Below are positions 61,700 to 64,000 of a stretch of 64,000 nucleotides of DNA, one piece after another. Position numbers and translations under genes: made by a program. The stretch covers positions 868,001 through 932,000 of the forward strand of contig NZ_JBAOJI010000001.1 in assembly GCF_037080055.1 (NCBI RefSeq). Reading direction: 5' to 3'. The stretch comes from Halovenus sp037080055 (GTDB lineage: Archaea > Halobacteriota > Halobacteria > Halobacteriales > Haloarculaceae). Below the pieces are notes generated by a model. The model did not search any database. It saw nothing but the letters and a program-made list of their open reading frames with translations, and was not told the DNA's origin. Position 1 is the stretch's first letter, and each line of letters opens with the position of its first letter.

Positions 61700-62867
61700 C
61701 ATTGTAACACTGTTCACGGTACTGGCAGCGGCGAGCGGACGAGCGCGTGAAGCAGTCGGACGAGCGATCCGAGGGATCCTCCGTCCGATCGGACGGGTCT
61801 TCGACATCCTACTCGCGCCAGTCGATCGAGCGTTCCAGCCGCTGGCGAACGGATTCAACAACACACTCGGAAAGTACTTCGGGACGGCGACTGGCCTCCA
61901 GTTCGCCTTCCTGCTGCTCACGATTGTCCTGCTGCTGACCGGCGGCTTCTGGGGCCAGTCGATCATCCTATACGAACCCGGTGTTGGACTCGTCGCACAG
62001 CCGATCCTGCGACCGTTGGCCTATGCGTCGATCTGGGCCATCTTCGCGATGGGTTGGGACTTCCAGAGCGGATACACCGGCTACATCAGCTTCGGGCACT
62101 CGGTGCTGTCCGGCGGTGCCGCGTACACGACCGCAGTGCTGTTCAGCCAGTACGGCGCGATGCCGATCTACATCACGGCACCGATCTCCGTATTCGTCGC
62201 GGTGGTCATCGGGCTCATCATCGCCCTGCCGTCACTGCGACTCGAAGGACCGTACTTCTCGCTGATCACCTTCGCCGCCGTGTTGCTGTTCTATCAGGCG
62301 ACGCGGGCATTCGATCTCCTCGGCGGTTCAGCGGGGCTCCGGGTCGAGCGACTCGTCCCGGCCGCAGAGCCGGTCGTTCGGTACTATATGCTCGCGATTC
62401 CGATGCTGATAGTCGCGCTGTTTCTGACCTTCCTCGCACGGTCGAACCATGGGCTGATCCTCATGGCGATCCGTGAGAACGAAGACGCCGTCTCGGCGGC
62501 GGGGATCAATCCGACCAAATTCAAGATCTGGGCGTTCTTCATCAGTTCGATTGTGATGGGGATCGGTGGCGTAATGTTGACCGCCGCGGTCAGCAACGTC
62601 GACCCGACCACGTTCGTGCAGGTCGACCGCAGTATCGAGATGATCGCGATGGCCGTCCTCGGCGGGATGAGTTCCATCCTCGGCGCGTTGGGTGGGGCCT
62701 TCGTCTTCTACATCCTGCGGGACGTCCTACTCGATCTGTTCATCGATTCCACCTCGCTGAAATACGGTTACCTGTTCCTGCTGATCGTGTTCATCCTCGT
62801 GGTCGCACGGGATGGACTGTTCAGAGGACTCTGGCGTCGACTCGGCAAAGTTGGAGGTGACGAGTAA
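61692..62867 (+). CDS. livM: ABC permease LivM-type
   Basis: A 391-aa permease with a longer N-terminal cytoplasmic region (about 1-70, rich in Arg/Ala) before the membrane domain. Family landmarks are WDFQSGYTGYISFGHSVLSG and the EAA-like loop IRENEDAVSAAGINPTKFKI; the C-terminal membrane helices include GGMSSILGALGGAFVFYIL. Overlaps livH by 8 bp and livG by 1 bp (TAATG), indicating coupled translation. Confidence 0.92.
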   Translation: MNSIVTLFTVLAAASGRAREAVGRAIRGILRPIGRVFDILLAPVDRAFQPLANGFNNTLGKYFGTATGLQFAFLLLTIVLLLTGGFWGQSIILYEPGVGLVAQPILRPLAYASIWAIFAMGWDFQSGYTGYISFGHSVLSGGAAYTTAVLFSQYGAMPIYITAPISVFVAVVIGLIIALPSLRLEGPYFSLITFAAVLLFYQATRAFDLLGGSAGLRVERLVPAAEPVVRYYMLAIPMLIVALFLTFLARSNHGLILMAIRENEDAVSAAGINPTKFKIWAFFISSIVMGIGGVMLTAAVSNVDPTTFVQVDRSIEMIAMAVLGGMSSILGALGGAFVFYILRDVLLDLFIDSTSLKYGYLFLLIVFILVVARDGLFRGLWRRLGKVGGDE

Positions 62868-63595
62868 TGAGTCTGCTCGAAGTCGACGGACTGACCAAGA
62901 AGTTCGGTGGACTCACCGCAGTCGACAATCTCTCCTTCGACGTCGAACAGGGAGAGATTCTCGGTGTGATCGGCCCGAACGGAGCCGGGAAGTCGACCGT
63001 CTTCAACTGCGTGATGAGCCGCTACAGTGTGACAGACGGCACCATCACCTTCGACGGTGACGACATCACCGACACTCCAACCTACAAGATCGTCAACAAG
63101 GGACTCTCGCGAGTGACTCAGGAGTCCGATCCGATCGATCTGTTGCCGGTCGGCGGGAACATCAAGCTGTTCACGCTGCCGAACTCCCTGCGGTCGCTAC
63201 ACGGCGGTGCATCCGACCGGGAGATTGCGGGTTACGCCGCGCGGGTCGACCTCGAAGACAAACTCGAAGAGACGCCGGACGAACTCCCGCACGCGGACGT
63301 TCGCCGGCTCGAAATCGCGAAGGCGCTCGCGACAGAGCCGGAGATGATGCTGCTGGACGAGCCTTTCGCGGGCATGAACCAGCGGGAGATCGGGATTCTC
63401 TCCGAGCAGATCGAATCGCTCCGCGAGGAAGGGATGACGATGATCGTCGTCGACCACAATATGAGCGGGCTGATGCAACTGGTCGACCGCGTCGTCGTCA
63501 TTCACAACGGCGCGAAACTTGCGGAAGGAACACCAGAAGAGATCGCAGACAACGAAGACGTGCAGGATGCCTACCTCTCTGGGGAGGAGATCTAG
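62867..63595 (+). CDS. livG: ABC ATPase LivG-type, atypical signature
   Basis: A 242-aa nucleotide-binding subunit. Walker A is GPNGAGKSTVFN, Walker B MMLLDEPFAG, H-loop VDHN. The ABC signature is unusual: LPHADVRRLEIAKALAT, where LivG proteins normally have LxYGxQRRLE. The Q-loop region (VTQESDPIDLLPVGGN) also differs from the usual RTFQ pattern. The protein likely works with LivF, with the canonical half-site supplied by one partner. Starts 1 bp inside the livM stop. Confidence 0.9.
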   Translation: MSLLEVDGLTKKFGGLTAVDNLSFDVEQGEILGVIGPNGAGKSTVFNCVMSRYSVTDGTITFDGDDITDTPTYKIVNKGLSRVTQESDPIDLLPVGGNIKLFTLPNSLRSLHGGASDREIAGYAARVDLEDKLEETPDELPHADVRRLEIAKALATEPEMMLLDEPFAGMNQREIGILSEQIESLREEGMTMIVVDHNMSGLMQLVDRVVVIHNGAKLAEGTPEEIADNEDVQDAYLSGEEI

Positions 63596-64000
63596 ATGAG
63601 CGATCCAAAACTACAGCTCGAAGACGTGGACGTGTCGTACGGCAAGACGCAAGCGCTGAAAGACGTCTCTCTCGAAGTCAACGAAGGCGAAATCGTCGGG
63701 ATGATTGGGCCCAACGGGGCCGGCAAGACGACCATGCTCGATTCGATCGCCGGCTACAAGGAATACAGCGGCTCGATTACCTACGAGGGTACCGAGATCG
63801 CGACGACCAACAGCGGAAAACTGGTCAACGAAGGACTGGTGTACTGTACGGAAGATCGGGATCTGTTCCCGTATTTCACCGTCCACGAGAATCTCCAGAT
63901 GGGCGCGCAGTTCCGCGACGACCGCGACGCAGTACAGGAGAGTTTCGACTTCGTCTACGATCTGTTCCCGCGGCTCGACGAGCGGCGTGAGCAGGAAGCG
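63596..64000 (+). CDS. livF: ABC ATPase LivF-type, C-terminus cut by right window edge
   Basis: The first 135 codons of the second ATPase of the operon (MSDPKLQLEDVDVSYGKTQA). Walker A is GPNGAGKTTMLDS; the Q-loop region YCTEDRDLFPYFTVHENLQM fits LivF. It starts directly after the TAG of livG. The signature motif and Walker B lie outside the window. Confidence 0.92.
   Translation, partial: MSDPKLQLEDVDVSYGKTQALKDVSLEVNEGEIVGMIGPNGAGKTTMLDSIAGYKEYSGSITYEGTEIATTNSGKLVNEGLVYCTEDRDLFPYFTVHENLQMGAQFRDDRDAVQESFDFVYDLFPRLDERREQEA

Noticed and set aside
1..64000. tRNA, rRNA, CRISPR arrays and replication origin
   Set aside because: No cloverleaf, rRNA-like or regularly spaced repeat sequence and no orc1/cdc6 gene was recognised by eye; a covariance-model scan could still find a small RNA.

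Overview
This window is chromosomal DNA of an extremely halophilic archaeon (class Halobacteria). The evidence is high GC with strong codon-3 GC bias, very acidic proteins, twin-arginine (Tat) lipoproteins, archaeal information-processing genes (CDC48/VAT ATPase, PriL, NOP5-fibrillarin, archaeal methionine adenosyltransferase, RtcB) and many genes with a TATA-like box 22-35 bp before the start codon, as expected for leaderless transcripts. I cannot name the genus. I found no rRNA, tRNA, CRISPR array or intact insertion sequence.

Layout. 1-9.8 kb: a P450 cut by the left edge, SAH hydrolase, glutaredoxin, cupin, Tat lipoprotein, VAT-type ATPase, small zinc protein, BASS/Acr3-like transporter, then archaeal shikimate kinase overlapping chorismate mutase. 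9.8-10.7 kb: a PIN/AbrB toxin-antitoxin cassette between two copies of the 3' end of the chorismate mutase gene. 10.7-24.5 kb: two orphan histidine kinases, an HD hydrolase, a DEVH helicase, an MFS transporter, a PQQ-type beta-propeller, an S9 peptidase and ThiI. 24.6-29.7 kb: CBS protein, methionine adenosyltransferase, CYTH cyclase-like protein, FKBP, and the NOP5-fibrillarin pair. 29.9-34.4 kb: acyl-CoA synthetase, MoaC, and a MobB-MoaE fusion.

34.4-48.4 kb is the most unusual part. A three-gene molybdoenzyme operon (1191-aa type II DMSO-reductase-family catalytic subunit, four-cluster Fe-S subunit, TorD-like chaperone) has no membrane-anchor gene. It is followed by three universal stress proteins, a PAS/GAF histidine kinase, a hemerythrin domain fused to a truncated acyl-CoA-synthetase-like domain with a degenerate ATP loop, and a chemotaxis transducer with no extracellular sensor domain. 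With the upstream molybdenum cofactor genes it looks like a redox/oxygen-responsive neighbourhood; that functional link is inference.

48.4-64 kb: an Mrp/ApbC ATPase, an alpha/beta hydrolase gene broken by an exact 58-bp tandem duplication, a large histidine kinase, a methyltransferase, the primase large subunit, a pilin-like protein, RtcB, an acyl-CoA dehydrogenase, and a branched-chain-amino-acid-type ABC operon (substrate-binding protein, LivH, LivM, LivG, LivF) that runs off the right edge.

Recurring themes are the methyl cycle (methionine adenosyltransferase plus SAH hydrolase), RNA modification and repair (fibrillarin/NOP5, ThiI, RtcB), molybdenum enzymology, and four related orphan histidine kinases. 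Convergent genes are packed very tightly: five pairs have directly abutting stop codons.
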